DNA of 64,000 bases, from contig NC_135555.1 in the NCBI RefSeq assembly GCF_964340395.1, positions 26,410,725 to 26,474,724 of the forward strand. The letters run 5' to 3'. Source of the DNA: Glandiceps talaboti. Taxonomy: Eukaryota; Hemichordata; Enteropneusta; Spengelidae. The notes under the pieces were generated by a model. That model did no database searches. It saw only the letters and a program-made list of their open reading frames with translations, and was not told the origin of the DNA. Of the stretch, positions 48,168 to 60,755 are shown one piece after another. A program made the translations under genes and the position numbers. Positions within the stretch are counted from its first letter, which is position 1. Every line of letters begins with the position of its first letter.

Positions 48168-49189
48168 ACAAGTCATTGATAATGACATAGTCCCCGCTAT
48201 AGTTGGGTTTTAAGAAATTATCACTACTCTGATCACGCAATAACATTTGTGAACCTAAAACAAACAGACTTAGATATGTTGTGTGTGCTTGTTGGACATG
48301 GAATATGCCTCCAACAATAAAGGATTGGTTGGATATGGGGGATCATATCATGATGAAAATGGAGTCTGAGTTATGGCTTTGGACATGGAAAATTCACAAA
48401 CAAAATGGCTGCCAGGCAGCCATATTGGATCGTATCACGACGAAAATGGATATGCACATGTATGTCATAGAACACTGTCCTAATACCAACTTTAAATGAG
48501 ATCTGTTCAAGCATGTCTGAGTTATGGCTTTGGACATGAGAATTCGCAAACAAAATGGCTGCCAGGCAGCCATATTGGATCGCATCACAACGAAAATGGA
48601 TATGCACATGTATGTCATAGAACACTGTCCTAATACCAACTTTGAATGAGATCTGTTTAAGCATGTCTGAGTTATGGCTTTGGACATGGAAAATTCACAA
48701 ACAAAATGGCTGGCAGGCAGCCATATTGGATCGTATCACGACGAAAATGGATATACACATGTATGTCATAGAACACTGTCCTAATACCAACTTTGAATCA
48801 GATCTGTTCAAGCATGTCTGAGTTATGGCTTTGGACATGAAAATTCACAAACAAAATGGCTACCAGTCAGCCATATTGGATCGTATCACAATGAAAATGG
48901 ATATGCACATGCATGTCATAGAACACTGTCCTAATACCAACTTTGAATGAGATCTGTTAAAGCATGTCTGAGATATGGCTTTAGACAGGGAAAATTCGCA
49001 AACAAAATGGTTGCTAGGCGGCCATATTGGATCGTATCATAAAACAAATTGACGTGCATATGTATACCATAGTATGTTGCCCCTGTACCAAGTTTGAAAA
49101 AAATCGGTCCAGGCATCTCCAAGAAACAGCTGCGGACGGACGGACCCCAATCCATAAGTCCCCGTTCCGGACTTCGTCCGCGGGGACTA
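48168..49189 (+). mobile_element. Family B non-autonomous element, full-length copy 4
   Basis: Left end ACAAGTCATTGATAATGACA+TAGTCCCCGCTATAG; about five 155-bp units; a short GACGGACGGAC tract; terminal hairpin AGTCCCCG-TTCCGGACTTCGTCCG-CGGGGACTA. Flanked by A at 48167 and A at 49190. One unit at the left is partly deleted (48363). Confidence 0.88.
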
Positions 49190-49515
49190 AAAAGTTGACG
49201 GACACCTATGATTCACTCTACTCTATACCTCTTATACCCACCTATACCAAAAGCTACGCTTTCAGCTTTCGCTAACAGCGGAGCTAAAAAGGGAACAGAG
49301 TTTGTTTTCTGTTTTTGTATTATTATAAAATGAAACGGCAATGGAAAAAAACAAATTGTTTTCCTTGTTCCGTTTTCCAATCGAGAACACAAAAAACAAA
49401 GCAGGCATTGGTTTTACGTTTTTCTTGTTTGCAATAGACAAATGAAAAACAAATGGACGGTATATACACGGACCTTAGAGATAGTTTACAATATATTGTA
49501 ACATTTCTGTACAGT
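49190..49515. other. Spacer between family B and family C copies
   Basis: About 325 bp of A-rich unique sequence with nothing recognised. Confidence 0.5.
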
Positions 49516-49516
49516 T

Positions 49517-49568
49517 TTTAGCACAACTGAACTGAAGTTCAGTAGTGCTATAGGGATTGCCTGGCATC

Positions 49569-49622
<54 letters not shown>

Positions 49623-50600
49623 CAACTTAAAGTCAAAAACTGCTGAACCAATTGCCATGATATTTGGTGGGTCCATTACCTTGGGTGTCTAGTTTGGAAA
49701 TTGTTCAGATCAAAATGATTGCATCACAGGTGTGTGATTTGGGTAAAAAAAAATGTGATTTTTGGTCAAAAAACTTAAACTCAGAAACTACTGGGCAGAT
49801 TCGTGCGAAATTTGTTGGGAACATTCTTAAGGGGGTGTGGTGTAAGATTTGTTCATGACATGATGATTCCATCAGTAATATGCAAATTAGGGCTAAAATG
49901 GTGTCTTTTTGGTTAAAAATCTATAATTCCAAAACTACTGAGCAGATTGGACTGAAATTTAATGGGAATGCATCAAGGGATGTATTAAGCATACAATGAT
50001 TCCATGAGTGATATGCAAATTAGGTGTAAGAATGTTCATTTTTGGTCAAAAATATATATCTCAAAAAGTATTTGGTCAATGAGTCTGAAACTTGGTGAGA
50101 TGTTTCTGAAAGTGTTATTCTGCAGATTTTCTTCAAAACATTATGACAAAATTGGCCCTAGCAACCATGACCACACCCTTAGCAACAACCAAATGTCAGT
50201 ATGTTTTGGTTAAATAACAACATCATCTGGTAGGCAAGAGAGTAAACATTCAAAAAATGTATACAAATACACTAGCAACCATGACCACGCCCATAGCAAC
50301 AGCCAAACAGTGGTGTACTTCACAAAGATAACAGGGTTTATTCAAAAAATGTATGTAAATTTGCCTAGCAACAAGACCATACCCATAGCAACAGCCAAAT
50401 GATCATGTATATTGCAAGGATAACAACAGGTATAAAAAGACAAATGAATAACCATTCAAAAAATGTATGCAAATGTGCCTAGCAACAAGACCACACCCAT
50501 AGCAACAGCTAAATGATCATATATATTGTGAAGATAACAACGGGGATTTATAGACAAATGAATAAACATTCAAAAAATGTATGTAAATATGCCTAGCAAA
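49517..50600 (-). mobile_element. Family C element, copy 4, inverted
   Basis: Reverse-oriented: it opens with TAGCACAACTGAACTGAAGT+TCAGTAGTGCTA (the terminal hairpin), then a (TG)n tract (49570-49618), AACAACTTAAAGTCAAAAAC, and later about five inverted units with CCATAGCAACAGCCAAA and ACATTCAAAAAATGTATG. The unit-side terminus is missing at about 50600. Confidence 0.83.
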
Positions 50601-50975
50601 ATAATGTTGTGAAGACCAGTTATCACAATGTATCTAGTTCCCTCAAACGGGAAGGGTCAACACAATCGATAGTATAAGTGAAAAAAATACCTACATGTAG
50701 CCAGCACTAATGTTAGTGTGGGAAATGTAAATACAATGTATCTCATGCATGTTTTAATTTGGCCACTGGTAACGCAAGAAAATGGCAAAAATTGGCCCTT
50801 TCATTTGAATTGAGAAAAATTTGGTGACTCAACAGAGCCAAATGTTACATTTGTATCTATTTTGTAAAATATTGTGAATTTCATAAAATACTGTGAAAAT
50901 AGTAAATAATATCTCTTAAAATTAATTTAATTATGACATTTCAAAAATATTATGGTACCCTATAAGCTTGCTTGC
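50601..50975. other. No recognised feature
   Basis: AT-rich intronic sequence. Confidence 0.45.
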
Positions 50976-50979
50976 ACTG

Positions 50980-51237
50980 ATGTATGCATGTATGTACATG
51001 TACATGTATGTATGTACATAATGTATGTATGTATGTATGTATGTATGTATGTATGTATGTATGTATGTATGTACATGTATATGTATATGTACCAGGGGAG
51101 GGGGTTACGAAACAAATTCAGTCAATGGGGTGGGGGAATTACTCAAAATTTCAAGCCAGACAGGGGGTTACTAAAATTTTCTGGATATTCAAAGTAATTC
51201 CTCCGTGATCTAGGTCATAAATAATGACAGCTCTCTA
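50980..51237 (+). repeat. Family E repeat with (TATG)n tract
   Basis: A (TATG)n tract broken by ACATG (50981-51085), then CCAGGGGAGGGGGTTACGAA, a second GGGGTGGGGGAATTACTC, and the end ATAATGACAGCTCTCTAAG. It is the inverse of the copy at 14930-15310. Confidence 0.75.
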
Positions 51238-54028
51238 AGTACATGACTGTATGTTTATGTTAAAGCGGAGTGTCGGGTATAAAAAGGCCCCCTAACTTCG
51301 CGGGGGTTATTTTCAAATTTGAATGCAGACTGTTAACAACGTCTTGATTCCTCTCTGAAAAGCCGTGATAATAATTAGTAGCTGGTGATTTTCGTAATAA
51401 ATTTGGTATGTGTGGACTTGTGAATGTCTGTTGAATGCGGGTGTGGTCACAGAAAGGTGATATTTAAACATGGTAGAGACAATTTCGTAGAAAACACGGT
51501 CAAACTGGGTCTGTTCGTTACTACTGAAAAGCCGTTACTTTTCAAACCAAGTTTGTGTAGCAATAACGTTATCTTGAAGTAAACATGATTAGTAATTAGT
51601 ACCTCTCCATGCCCAAGCATAACGGTACATGCAAGTTTGCTTTCATGAAACATTGAGTTCACATTTACGATGTCTATGCATAAAGTAGCGGTGCTGAAAC
51701 GAAATATTTCAAAAACATGAATAGCGAACACTACTACAAGTCACTACGATTGTAGGCCTATAGAGTTGATTGTAATGTTCAAGGAAACAATATTTTTTCA
51801 ACAGGATTTTGTTGATAGTGTTCACACTGAGCCGTGTACTTCCACTGATACAGAACGTGCAGGGATAGTCCTGGAGTTGTACCAATTGTCAAATTAGAAT
51901 AGTAAATACAGGAAACTTGTTTCGGTATATGGCATTTCTCTTTTTGGGATATGCAATGATTTTGCACACCGTGCATGGCAAATTACAACGATGTACTATA
52001 CTCCTATATATAACCAACATACGGTCATATCGTACTTGACGTATAGAAAACCCATCGATTCGATGACGCGCTCTGGCATCACATCTCTTTCGACAACGCC
52101 AACCATTCGCATTAGACGCCCATTTACTTTCAAGTAGCGGTCGTCTCTTTATGCCCCACGTCTATCCATGAGGGTACAATACTTTTTATACCGGATTTTA
52201 CGGAGAAAGGTATTGTGATCGCGTGCTGGTTGACATGTGCCGAACCAACTACATGCCTGTGAACTTGTCAGAGATATGGTAAGCACAGGCAATATCTGCA
52301 GACATCTGCCACGACACGTCGAGATATAGTTCTGGTTCAGAGCTGGTTATTTTGACTTGGATCTTCAGGGCGGTCGGTTGACCTGTCAGCTATATGTAAG
52401 CTCCCAATCAAAAAGGCTAAAAAAAATGCCGCCATGCATTGTCCTTTGCTGACTCGGGAAATTATGGTTTGCGATTTTTTGTGGAGACAGCAGGACGCCA
52501 ATATGTGACATATTTTACAGTTTACAACGCAAGTGAATATACGCCAATTTTCACTCGAAATACAACACGTGTAATACTTTTTTAGAAATCACGAATAACT
52601 GGTGTGAGACTTTGTTTACATTTTGTTTGTTGGTTTTGATTCAGTAAAACGAAAACGATATCTCGAAATATATTTATATTTTGCTTTGGATGGACGAAAA
52701 AGTTATCTCGAGTTGTAATGTTAGATTTCAGAAAACGAACGGCAATGTTATATCCGGTCTTGTGAATTTTTCCTTTGCATTTGAAAATAATCTCGAGGTA
52801 GCTTTTGCATTCATAAAAGAACGTTATATCGAATATTTGTTGCTTTCGACCGGAAAATGAGATACAACTTGTTGAATCTCTCGATAACGAGAAGGTTTCT
52901 CGACGTGTCTACCTCTGTATCTTGAGATCAGATTACGTATTTGTTGCCGTTTCTGTTGAGATGTGAAGTACGAGCCGTTCGCATAAAACAGCCGACCTAA
53001 CCACACATTTCGTCGTTTATGAATCCTTGGGGCAATGTATCATGGGTAGGGTTCTTTATTTTTATGAATTACAATATTGTGGACAATTGTATGTTTATAT
53101 TTTTTCCCCATGTATTGACTCGTAGTGTCATGTTCGATTGAATATCGCCAACACATATGGAACATGTACTAAAATGTTGTATAGAACAAGCAGGCTGGTG
53201 GTGATAATTGGTCGATCTTTATACATGTCATATAATGAGATGATAAACAAGTGGTCCCCACATATTGTAGATTTCCTGTGCATTGAAATATAAACAAAAC
53301 TTTCCCACAATGGACAAGTTTATCTATCAAGTAATATAAAAGTCAAGTGTAAACTTATATAGTCTTCCTGGTCCTAAAATAAACTTACAGTGTATGAATT
53401 ATATGTTGAGTTTTGGGCTGAAAATCGCCACCGAACATGACCTTACAGCAGGACATAGAAACGACATTCAAGTCTTCACTGAATAATCCCAACAGAAGTG
53501 CTCGTGGAGTTTGTATTTTAGCAACTACACCTGTGCATGGTGCTGACTGGTTGGGAGAATTTTTCTAAATCTCTTGAACGGAAAAAACTTCATTGTGGAC
53601 TCGGTTTTGAAAGCTAAACGAAAGAAGTCACCTGAGTACATTGTATTTCAGAAGAACCGGATCACTACCACTTAGAAAGGTGTCAATCATCTTTCGACGT
53701 GGCGTATTGTAGTGTCTATGGTACCTGTTTGTTCTGACAGGATACCCTTTCATCACCAGAAATAGGCACTAAAACTTTTCGTTTGACCATACCATTTTAC
53801 GTCAGTGGTGCTATGTCATGATCCCATCGACTGCAAATTTAATAATTACGTGTAATACTTAGCTTTTTACCATTATTAATACAATTTTAATGATAATTTA
53901 CAATAGAGTGATTTTAATATTGAACCAAGGCTAGATGGACACCAAATATGATTTTTCGATCGAATTCGATTTTATGTTACAACATGACTAACTTTCACAG
54001 ACATAAACAAACTGATATAAACTGATAT
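51238..54028. other. ZC3H3 intron 1, no recognised element
   Basis: About 2.8 kb of unique sequence with many short ORFs and no recognised domain, RNA or repeat family. Confidence 0.4.
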
Positions 54029-54091
54029 AGTGTCTATGGTTCAAGCGACTCTCTTATCAGTGATAAGACAGTCACTTGAACCATAGACACT
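54029..54091. repeat. Inverted repeat (hairpin), about 30-bp arms
   Basis: The left arm AGTGTCTATGGTTCAAGCGA+CTCTCTTATCA is complementary to the right arm TGATAAGACAGTCACTTGAA+CCATAGACACT with one mismatch and a small indel; the loop is essentially zero. Confidence 0.88.
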
Positions 54092-55399
54092 GTCTATGCT
54101 TGAACCTACGTCAGAGTGCCTTGGGACACGGTGTTGTTTTTGTATCAACGTTTGTCAGTTTGATAACGGTGGACAAGAAGTAGACTTTTTTCGGCACCCT
54201 CAAACTTCAAAGCCAGTTTTCATTGTCCACAACCGATACAACAACGTTCGGATCACAGGCGTTTCCAGCAATGCAATGGTTGTATTTGTGACAGCCCGGA
54301 GTGGTTGATAGTATACGAACATGTAACAGTTTGATCGATCAGACTGTGTAACTCGGTATGCACACTCGCGTACTCATATACACCAATCATAATAATAATT
54401 TTTTTTTCTGGTATTCATGGAGTCGGCATGCTCAACACTGTTCAAACTTGGACAAAAATATTTTTATTTGTATGTCATAGTTTTAGTCGGTAGTCTTTTG
54501 GGAGACTCACAAAATTCCCAAATGTCCATCTTGTTCTGTATTGATGAACTTGTAGCCACATTGACGTTGTTACACCATGTGCAGGGTCTATGGTCACACG
54601 GACGTTCTCTATACGTTTGATTCAAAATACTCTATGCAAATTCTCGAAGTTTCTTGTAATAATGATATGCTCAGACATCGAAAAGACTCATCAAGAATAA
54701 AATCAAATAGTGAAAAAAAATAAACGGCACTCAAGTACACTTATTTTATGTGACAATCGAGCATGTTAGCGATAATCATGATCAGAACCTAACACTGGAT
54801 ATTTGCGCCACGATACTATACTACGACATATGATCAGACTATCGGAACGCATATTATAGGGCCGCGAGAGCTAGATCAGAACAGGCCACAGTAAACAGTC
54901 GTCAACACGTAGCTCAGTAGCATGTGTTTGCGATATAATTATTGGCTCAGAATGTTTTGTTTTTTTTTGACAAATACGTACATGGCACAATGTCTTGGAA
55001 TATTTTCAGTCAAACTTTGAAAGGTAACTTTGGAACGTGGAAAAAAACATTTAGTGTAGCGTACAACACAACACGGGACATGCAAGTACATTCACAGTTT
55101 ATAAATCATATTAACGCACAGTATACATGTACAAACCCGTATTCAACTCATTCAGTATATTTCAACCCGGTATGGTACACAGCACTGTTACTCTCGGTAA
55201 TCCAATTCAACCCTTGTTTTATTTCTTTTTGTCTTACGTCTTACCGGTATTTACCGAGAAAGATAGTGATTCTCAGCTTGGTCGTTAATTAATCAGGATT
55301 ACGTTAGGATAGTCGTTTGGGTGGAGAAGTGCATAAATACATGTGTAATGAACCCGTGTGATTAACTTACAGCCCTTTAAAGTTTAACTCCCAACATAT
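54092..55399. other. ZC3H3 intron 1, no recognised element
   Basis: Unique sequence; ORFs up to 116 codons (54942-55292) carry no motif I recognise. Confidence 0.4.
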
Positions 55400-56655
55400 A
55401 TCTCAGTGGACCAGCAGTGATTGTGCTGCTTTGGATACAGTTAATCACAAGCTTTTGTTAACTCGCTTGCGTGATCGTCTAGGTACAAATGCATTGAGGT
55501 GGTTTGAATCTTATCTTTCTGATTGTAGACAATCTGTAATCATAAACTCTGCTCAGTCACCCTATTACCCTCTTGATGCAAGGGTACCTCAAGGCTCCTT
55601 GGCCCGATTTTGTTCAATGTTTACACATCTCCTTTGGGTGATATGGTTGCTAGCCATGGTTGTAAATACCATTTCTACACTGATGACTCCAATCTGTACA
55701 TGTCTTTCCCTCATGCAAATTACAATGACACAGTTTGAAATCTTGAATCATGATGATCATTGATGTACATATATTTTGTGATGTCAGAGCTTGGATGTCT
55801 TCAAATGACGATAAAACAGAATTTGTTATTTTTTCTGGAAATTATGACCCTCCTTACAATGCTCACAAAATATTCACATTTGTGATGTGTTGATTTCTGC
55901 CAAGTGTCAGGCAAAGAGTCTTGGAGCTATCCTTTACTCTTGTCTCACACTGAAGCCTCATGTTAATCAGATTTGTCGTTCTTCCATGTTTCATATTCGC
56001 CGTATTGCTCTTGTTCGTAAATATCTCTAGGTCTGCCACTAAACAAATAGTTCATTTGCTTGTTTCCGTTTGCATTGATTTGTGCATGGTATACCTCAGT
56101 ACTCTATAAATCACATTTAATGTGTACAAAATGTTGCACCCAGAATTATTACATATTCGAAGCATCATGTTCATACACAGATAAGTAACACTTATCTGTG
56201 GTTCATATATATCACTCCACTTCTACTGGAAGTACCTTGGTTGTCTGTACGTCAATGTTATTGTATTATTTATGAGATTTTAGTCATCACTTTTAAATGT
56301 CTTCATGGTTCAGGTCCTCCAGATCTTAGTGAGTTGGTCAGTCTCTATGTCCCGGGACATAGTCTACATTCTGCTGATCGTCTTAAACTTAGTACCGTTA
56401 CAGCCAGGAAGAAAATACATGGTGACAGGGCTTTCAGCGTTGCTTCACCAGTCCTATGGAATGCTCATCCCTCTCCAAATCCGTTGTTGTGATAATTTCA
56501 ATGTTTTTAAACTAAACATATGCTGAAAACACATATTTTTAATTTCGCCTTCTTTTAGATATGGAATTTAGTTTTTGTGCTTTTTTGATTGTTTTGTATT
56601 TTAAGCGGCTCTGATCACTGTCTCTGTGGATTTTAGCCACTATGTAATTTTTTTG
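55400..56655 (+). pseudogene. 5'-truncated CR1-like LINE remnant
   Basis: It starts inside the RT: LDTVNHKLLLTRLRDRLG, RWFESYLSDCRQSVIINSAQ, VPQGS, then after a frameshift FNVYTSPLGDMVASHGCKYH+FYTDDSNLY, where the DD pair is intact. Several stops follow. The C-terminal part (56241-56500) reads TFKCLHGSGPPDLSELVSLY and DRAFSVASPVLWNAHP, characteristic of CR1-type ORF2 ends. A degraded 3' tail (TGTGGATTTTAGCCACTATG) ends near 56655. Multiple frameshifts mean it is dead. It lies in ZC3H3 intron 1, opposite strand. Confidence 0.87.
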
Positions 56656-57651
56656 CGGAGTGTCTCGTGACCGACGCATGTCAGCAGCATGATGTGCTCG
56701 TAACAAGTTCAGGATTTTTATGGAATCAATTTGATGTGTATTGAAAAAAACACTCTGGTTACCTTTGAAAATGATTGCCTTTGTACCCTGAATACACAGA
56801 ACTGTCAAAAAATGTCTAAATCGTGAGTAAGTGTGAAACTAACATGACAAGACAATACATTGTATGTCTACACGAGAACAACATGTCACTGACCCATTGG
56901 AATACACGTTTACTTTTCCCCATGTTCCTAAAGCTACATGTATTTTGCTAACGCTGACAGTATAGTGTACAATCTTATTTCAATATTCTGGCCAGTTTCG
57001 CAGGTTTTTTTTTTTTAGATTAATTACCTTTACACGTTGCAAAATGATGGATCGTGTTTAACGTGACGGTACGGTGTACATGTGCGTGCTCCCAGTTGTT
57101 GGAAAAAACACGAGCTATCACATGTAAGTTAACAGTTTTGAGAACTGATATAATGTTTGAGCAATCAATTTCAAAGGTAATAAGAACGTGTAACTGTATT
57201 TGACGCCGAAACACGTCGTAAGGGACGTCAACAGCCTGGGTCAAAAGTCGCACGACGTGCTGGTGACCGGTGCCTGTCGGGAGGCTCGGCCACTATTCAA
57301 TTTCAAGATTGTGCAATACATAATACATTATGTAATGTAAGTGGTTGAAAATAATTTTAAAACACAGGAGATACGTGTCATTTCCCAGATCTGATTCCAT
57401 TTAAATCGACCCACAGCACCGGCGCGAAAATAAACTTTTGAGAGTGTATGATATTTGAAACGCTCACATACACAAACTCAGGGACAGCTGTGGTTCAACG
57501 CGCAACGTTCACCAACACAGCAGCAGAATGTCGATATAATCCCTATTTAGGGATATATATAATGTCTGTTTTCCGTAGCTTGCAGTGTGCCCCTGATATT
57601 AGTTATACAATTTCGATATTAAAATCTAAACAAGGCGTTCTTAATTCTTAC
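56656..57651. other. ZC3H3 intron 1, promoter-proximal part
   Basis: Unique sequence. GCGGAGTGTCTCGTGACCGA+CGCATGTCAGCAG at 56655-56688 resembles ACGGAGTTTCTTGTGACCGG+CACCTGTCAGCAG at 46520-46552, a possible short dispersed repeat. No gene is recognised. Confidence 0.45.
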
Positions 57652-57700
57652 CCGTCAAAAATCTGAGTTCGCGTCGTAATGCTTCCTGTTCGTCCGCCAT
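57652..57700 (-). CDS. ZC3H3: ZC3H3 exon 1 (start of the coding sequence)
   Basis: ZC3H3 (Smicl) is a nuclear CCCH zinc-finger protein associated with the cleavage/polyadenylation machinery and required for mRNA 3'-end formation and export. The ATG at 57700-57698 has a favourable context (A at -3, G at +4) and starts MADEQEALRRELRFLT, then donor ACGG|GTAAGA (phase 1). Joined to exon 2 it reads LRFLTALISNHKK, matching the E-x-LRR-(Q/E)-I/L-R-x-L-x(2)-LI N-terminus of vertebrate ZC3H3. The ten exons give about 833-839 aa against about 950 in human. The gene spans about 51.6 kb, the SMPD3-like gene is divergent from it, and a 14.7-kb intron follows. Confidence 0.9.
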
Positions 57701-57928
57701 ATTTGTTTTGGAATGGCATATAGGAGGTCTATATTCGAATAACTCGTTGAGGGCGCATCTTGACTGCACGAAAAGATTTGTCAAGTTTGAGGTCAATGTG
57801 ACAGCATGTGACAGTCGTTCTTTTAACGCACACTTGGGGATTATTATCAAAAATCTACTCCAAGTGTGAAAGTAGTAAAATTATTAGCGGTTGAAAACAA
57901 ATCATCCCAAAAACTGACAATATACATT

Positions 57929-58146
57929 CGTGTACCCACAGGGGCGTGTAATATTACATAGATTGTTGTTTTCCAGGTCTACAGCCTCGGACTAAATATA
58001 ACAACCTTTTGAATATATATTCCTACCTGTATAGGGATAGTATACGTAGTACTGTAGATCGATACATTTGTAGCAGCAAGATTCGTATGATATTTTCCTA
58101 AGAAAACGGAAATCTAAGCAATAATACACGCCCCTGTGCGTGTACC
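57929..58146. mobile_element. MITE-like element with about 25-bp terminal inverted repeats
   Basis: The left end GTGTACCCACAGGGGCGTGT+AATATTA is the inverse of the right end AATAATACACGCCCCTGTGC+GTGTACC with a few mismatches; total about 218 bp, non-coding. No clear target duplication could be read. It lies between the ZC3H3 and SMPD starts. Confidence 0.75.
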
Positions 58147-58154
58147 CGGGTAGA

Positions 58155-58321
58155 CCTGCTTGCATACGGAGTAATCCGGGACTCGATTCTGACAATTGTC
58201 CCTCCTATAGTCCTGCTTACAGACGGTGCACGAGTCTATATTACTGACTTTGACTCTAAACAGGTAGGAGGGACAATTGTCAGAATCAAGTCCCGGATTA
58301 CTCCGTATGCAAGCAGGACTA
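58155..58321. mobile_element. Family F inverted duplication
   Basis: Arms of about 53 bp (CCTGCTTGCATACGGAGTAA+TCCGGGACTCGATTCTGACA...) at 58155-58208 and in reverse at 58265-58321, with one mismatch and a spacer of about 55 bp that matches the rest of the single copy at 46690-46806. A strong potential cruciform or hairpin next to the MITE. Confidence 0.85.
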
Positions 58322-59390
58322 TCCCTCCTATAGAGACAATTGAACCTCCTATAGAGGCTGCGTTATCATCACATCAGATTGAACAACGAAAAGTTGTTCT
58401 TGTATTTAGATAATTTACATGTAAATATTAACACTGTATTTAAACAGATTTTCTTAATATATTTTAAGCGTAATGTTTTTGTTGTTGGTCTGTTACTATG
58501 CCGTACCAACAAAAGGTATACTACATTTGTGTACACTGTACGTGTGTAAAAGTTTATTTCAAAAAGGCATCCCGTCGCGTTCTTCGGTACATGTAATGTA
58601 GATTTTTTTAAATGGGAATTCTACCATAATGACTATATTAGGAATCTTTGCCAATGTCGCCAAATAAAAAATCGCAAAAGAAAACATTAAAAAAAACATA
58701 CTTCAACGTGACTAACGGGCTGTTTCTTGGAATGTTTGAAATAGTTTCTCTTCGTGCAAAGGATTGTGGTTCACATGAGTTCTTCAAGATGGCGCCCACT
58801 GAGTCAATGAAATATAAGTGAACGTTTCACTCATTCATCCAATGAATACGTACTTTGCGAGGTGGCCATTCCCGATATCGTATTAGTACTGTGTAATCGC
58901 TAGAAGGCGAATCGCTTGCTGATGGTGTCATCGATTTCGTCCAAAAGTGACAAGATTATGGTCCATTTTGGAATGTTTTAATCGCAATCGTCGTATACCG
59001 TACGTCTGAGTGAATGAGGGAAAAATGTGTCGTCTGCATATTTTTACTGTGATCCGGTAGGCGGGAATCTACTTGCAACCACACTGAACGACGATGCGCA
59101 CGTCTCTATTATGAATGGTAATGTACGCCATACAAATACAATCACGATTCATTCATACCATTCGCTCTCAGCCCACGTTCTTACATCGCTTTTAATTCTA
59201 GGGGCGGGTAGCTTTCAAATCACGCTTTCGGCGCCGGCATTTTCATTTATTTGTTGCCGCGACAGCTGACGACCCAGAGGCTTATTTAGCTAGCTGTGCA
59301 TTTTCATATAGCACGAATTTATATAGAGAGAGTACATAATTGCCGTCGATTTCGTCACTGTTCGTATGTGAGACTGCAACGTTATCTGAC

Positions 59391-60755
59391 ATGGCGCTGT
59401 ACGAAGCGGCTTTCGATAACCGCTGCTTGAATGTATTTTACTGTCTTTCATGGTATTTAATCTACCCGTGTTACTGGGCAATGAATCGGCTGATATCTTG
59501 TTGTCTGTCAACGTCCGACGAAATAGCTAGCCGGGAGGAGGATCCGTGCTACGAAAGATTTGTATACTTGGTGGTCCTTATTCCAACTTACCTTGTTATC
59601 TTCATCATTTTTACACCAACTGCTATCTTGGGTTTCTGTGCCTGGATTATCATGCAACGTTATCGCCACCCATATATTTACTGCTATTTTGAATCACACC
59701 ACATCCTTGAAGAATGGACTAATATTTCTGTGAGGCATTGTTTTCGTATTGGCACAGCAAATGTGGGGCTCTTACCAGAAGCAATAGCACGCTTAAATAA
59801 TTTAGAATGTCCTGATTGGCGGGCAAAAGAAATGGGTCACAGACTAGCAAATTCACAGTTAAGGCCAAAACCAAAAATTTTCATTGAGTCCCCTTCAGAC
59901 AACGAGATACCAAGGAACACTACACCTTATAGCAGTATGCAAAATCATCAATTTTCTGAAAATATGGTAGACCCTGTGCCTCTGCTAGAAAGTAATGTTG
60001 GAAAAGTAACAGGTGATACGCTCAGTCCAGAGCATGAGGAGCGACAGTTATATACAACTTTATATGATAATCATGTTGGCGTTGGCCATGAACCTTTACC
60101 CAATGGAATCACATGCAATGGTACAGGATGTAATGGAAATGTCATACGGGAGAGCCAGACATATGACAGCATCCAGTCAGATGTTTCCCAGGATAGTGTC
60201 TGTATCCATGAAAATTGCACAGCAAGGATGAGGACTGATTCTAGTGGTATAAGCATACCTGATGGAAGTTGCTATAATAATACATATAATCCATCACGGT
60301 CAACAACAAATTCAGATTTTCCTGGTTCTGGATCAGCACCAGTTGATTCAAATCCCAGTATTTCATTACATGGATGTGGTTTAAGCTTGAGCGAGGAACA
60401 CAGCAATGGGGAATTTTCACCAACCATGGTTAAAGAAGACAGTAGGACATTCAATGAAAACTTATCTAGATGTACACATTCTGTTGAAATTAATTTCCCC
60501 CCTCAGATTGACTTCATGTGTTTCCAGGAAGTCTATGAACCAAATGCAGCTAAAACACTCATCAAAAAGATCCATCCCTGGTTCAACCATATTATTTATG
60601 ATGTTGGTGTGAATTCTTGGAACAGTAATTTATTTATGATAAATAGTGGTTTAGTAGTAGCATGCAGATATCCAATCCTGGAAGCAGATTTCAAATATTT
60701 CCAAGATTCTGCTAAGGAGGATAAAGTCATTTGTAAAGGCATTTTAATGACGAAG
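59391..60755 (+). CDS. SMPD3: Neutral sphingomyelinase 2 (SMPD3-like), first coding exon
   Basis: This enzyme hydrolyses sphingomyelin to ceramide and phosphocholine at the inner leaflet of plasma and Golgi membranes; its fold is DNase I-like and Mg-dependent. The start MALYEAAFDNRCLN resembles the vertebrate N-terminus. Hydrophobic segments lie at about residues 12-36 and 57-88, as in nSMase2. Then come FRIGTANVGLLPEAIARLNN (first catalytic block), a long Ser/Asn-rich linker (about 170-360) and IDFMCFQEVYEP, whose Glu (about residue 380) is the metal-binding Glu. IIYDVGV and INSGLVVACRYPI follow. The donor ACGAAG|GTAAGT is phase 0, after 455 codons. Later exons with the Asp/His catalytic residues are not in the window. 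SMPD5-like identity is an alternative. Confidence 0.92.

Larger units (their letters stand above)
57701..59390. promoter_or_regulatory. Shared upstream region of divergent ZC3H3 and SMPD3-like genes
   Basis: 1.69 kb between two start codons pointing away from each other, so it must contain both promoters and 5' UTRs, unless a non-coding first exon lies elsewhere. I see no convincing TATA box at a defined start. Two inverted-repeat elements (57929-58146 and 58155-58321) occupy its middle, and CpG dinucleotides appear more frequent from 58700 onward than in the introns. Confidence 0.6.

Noticed and set aside
57992-58195. 67-codon minus-strand ORF upstream of ZC3H3
   Set aside because: It overlaps the MITE-like element and the family F inverted repeat; no supporting motif.
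59340-59390. Start of the SMPD3-like frame at 59340 (non-ATG)
   Set aside because: The triplet there is TTG. The first in-frame ATG at 59391 begins MALYEAAF, which matches the family N-terminus.
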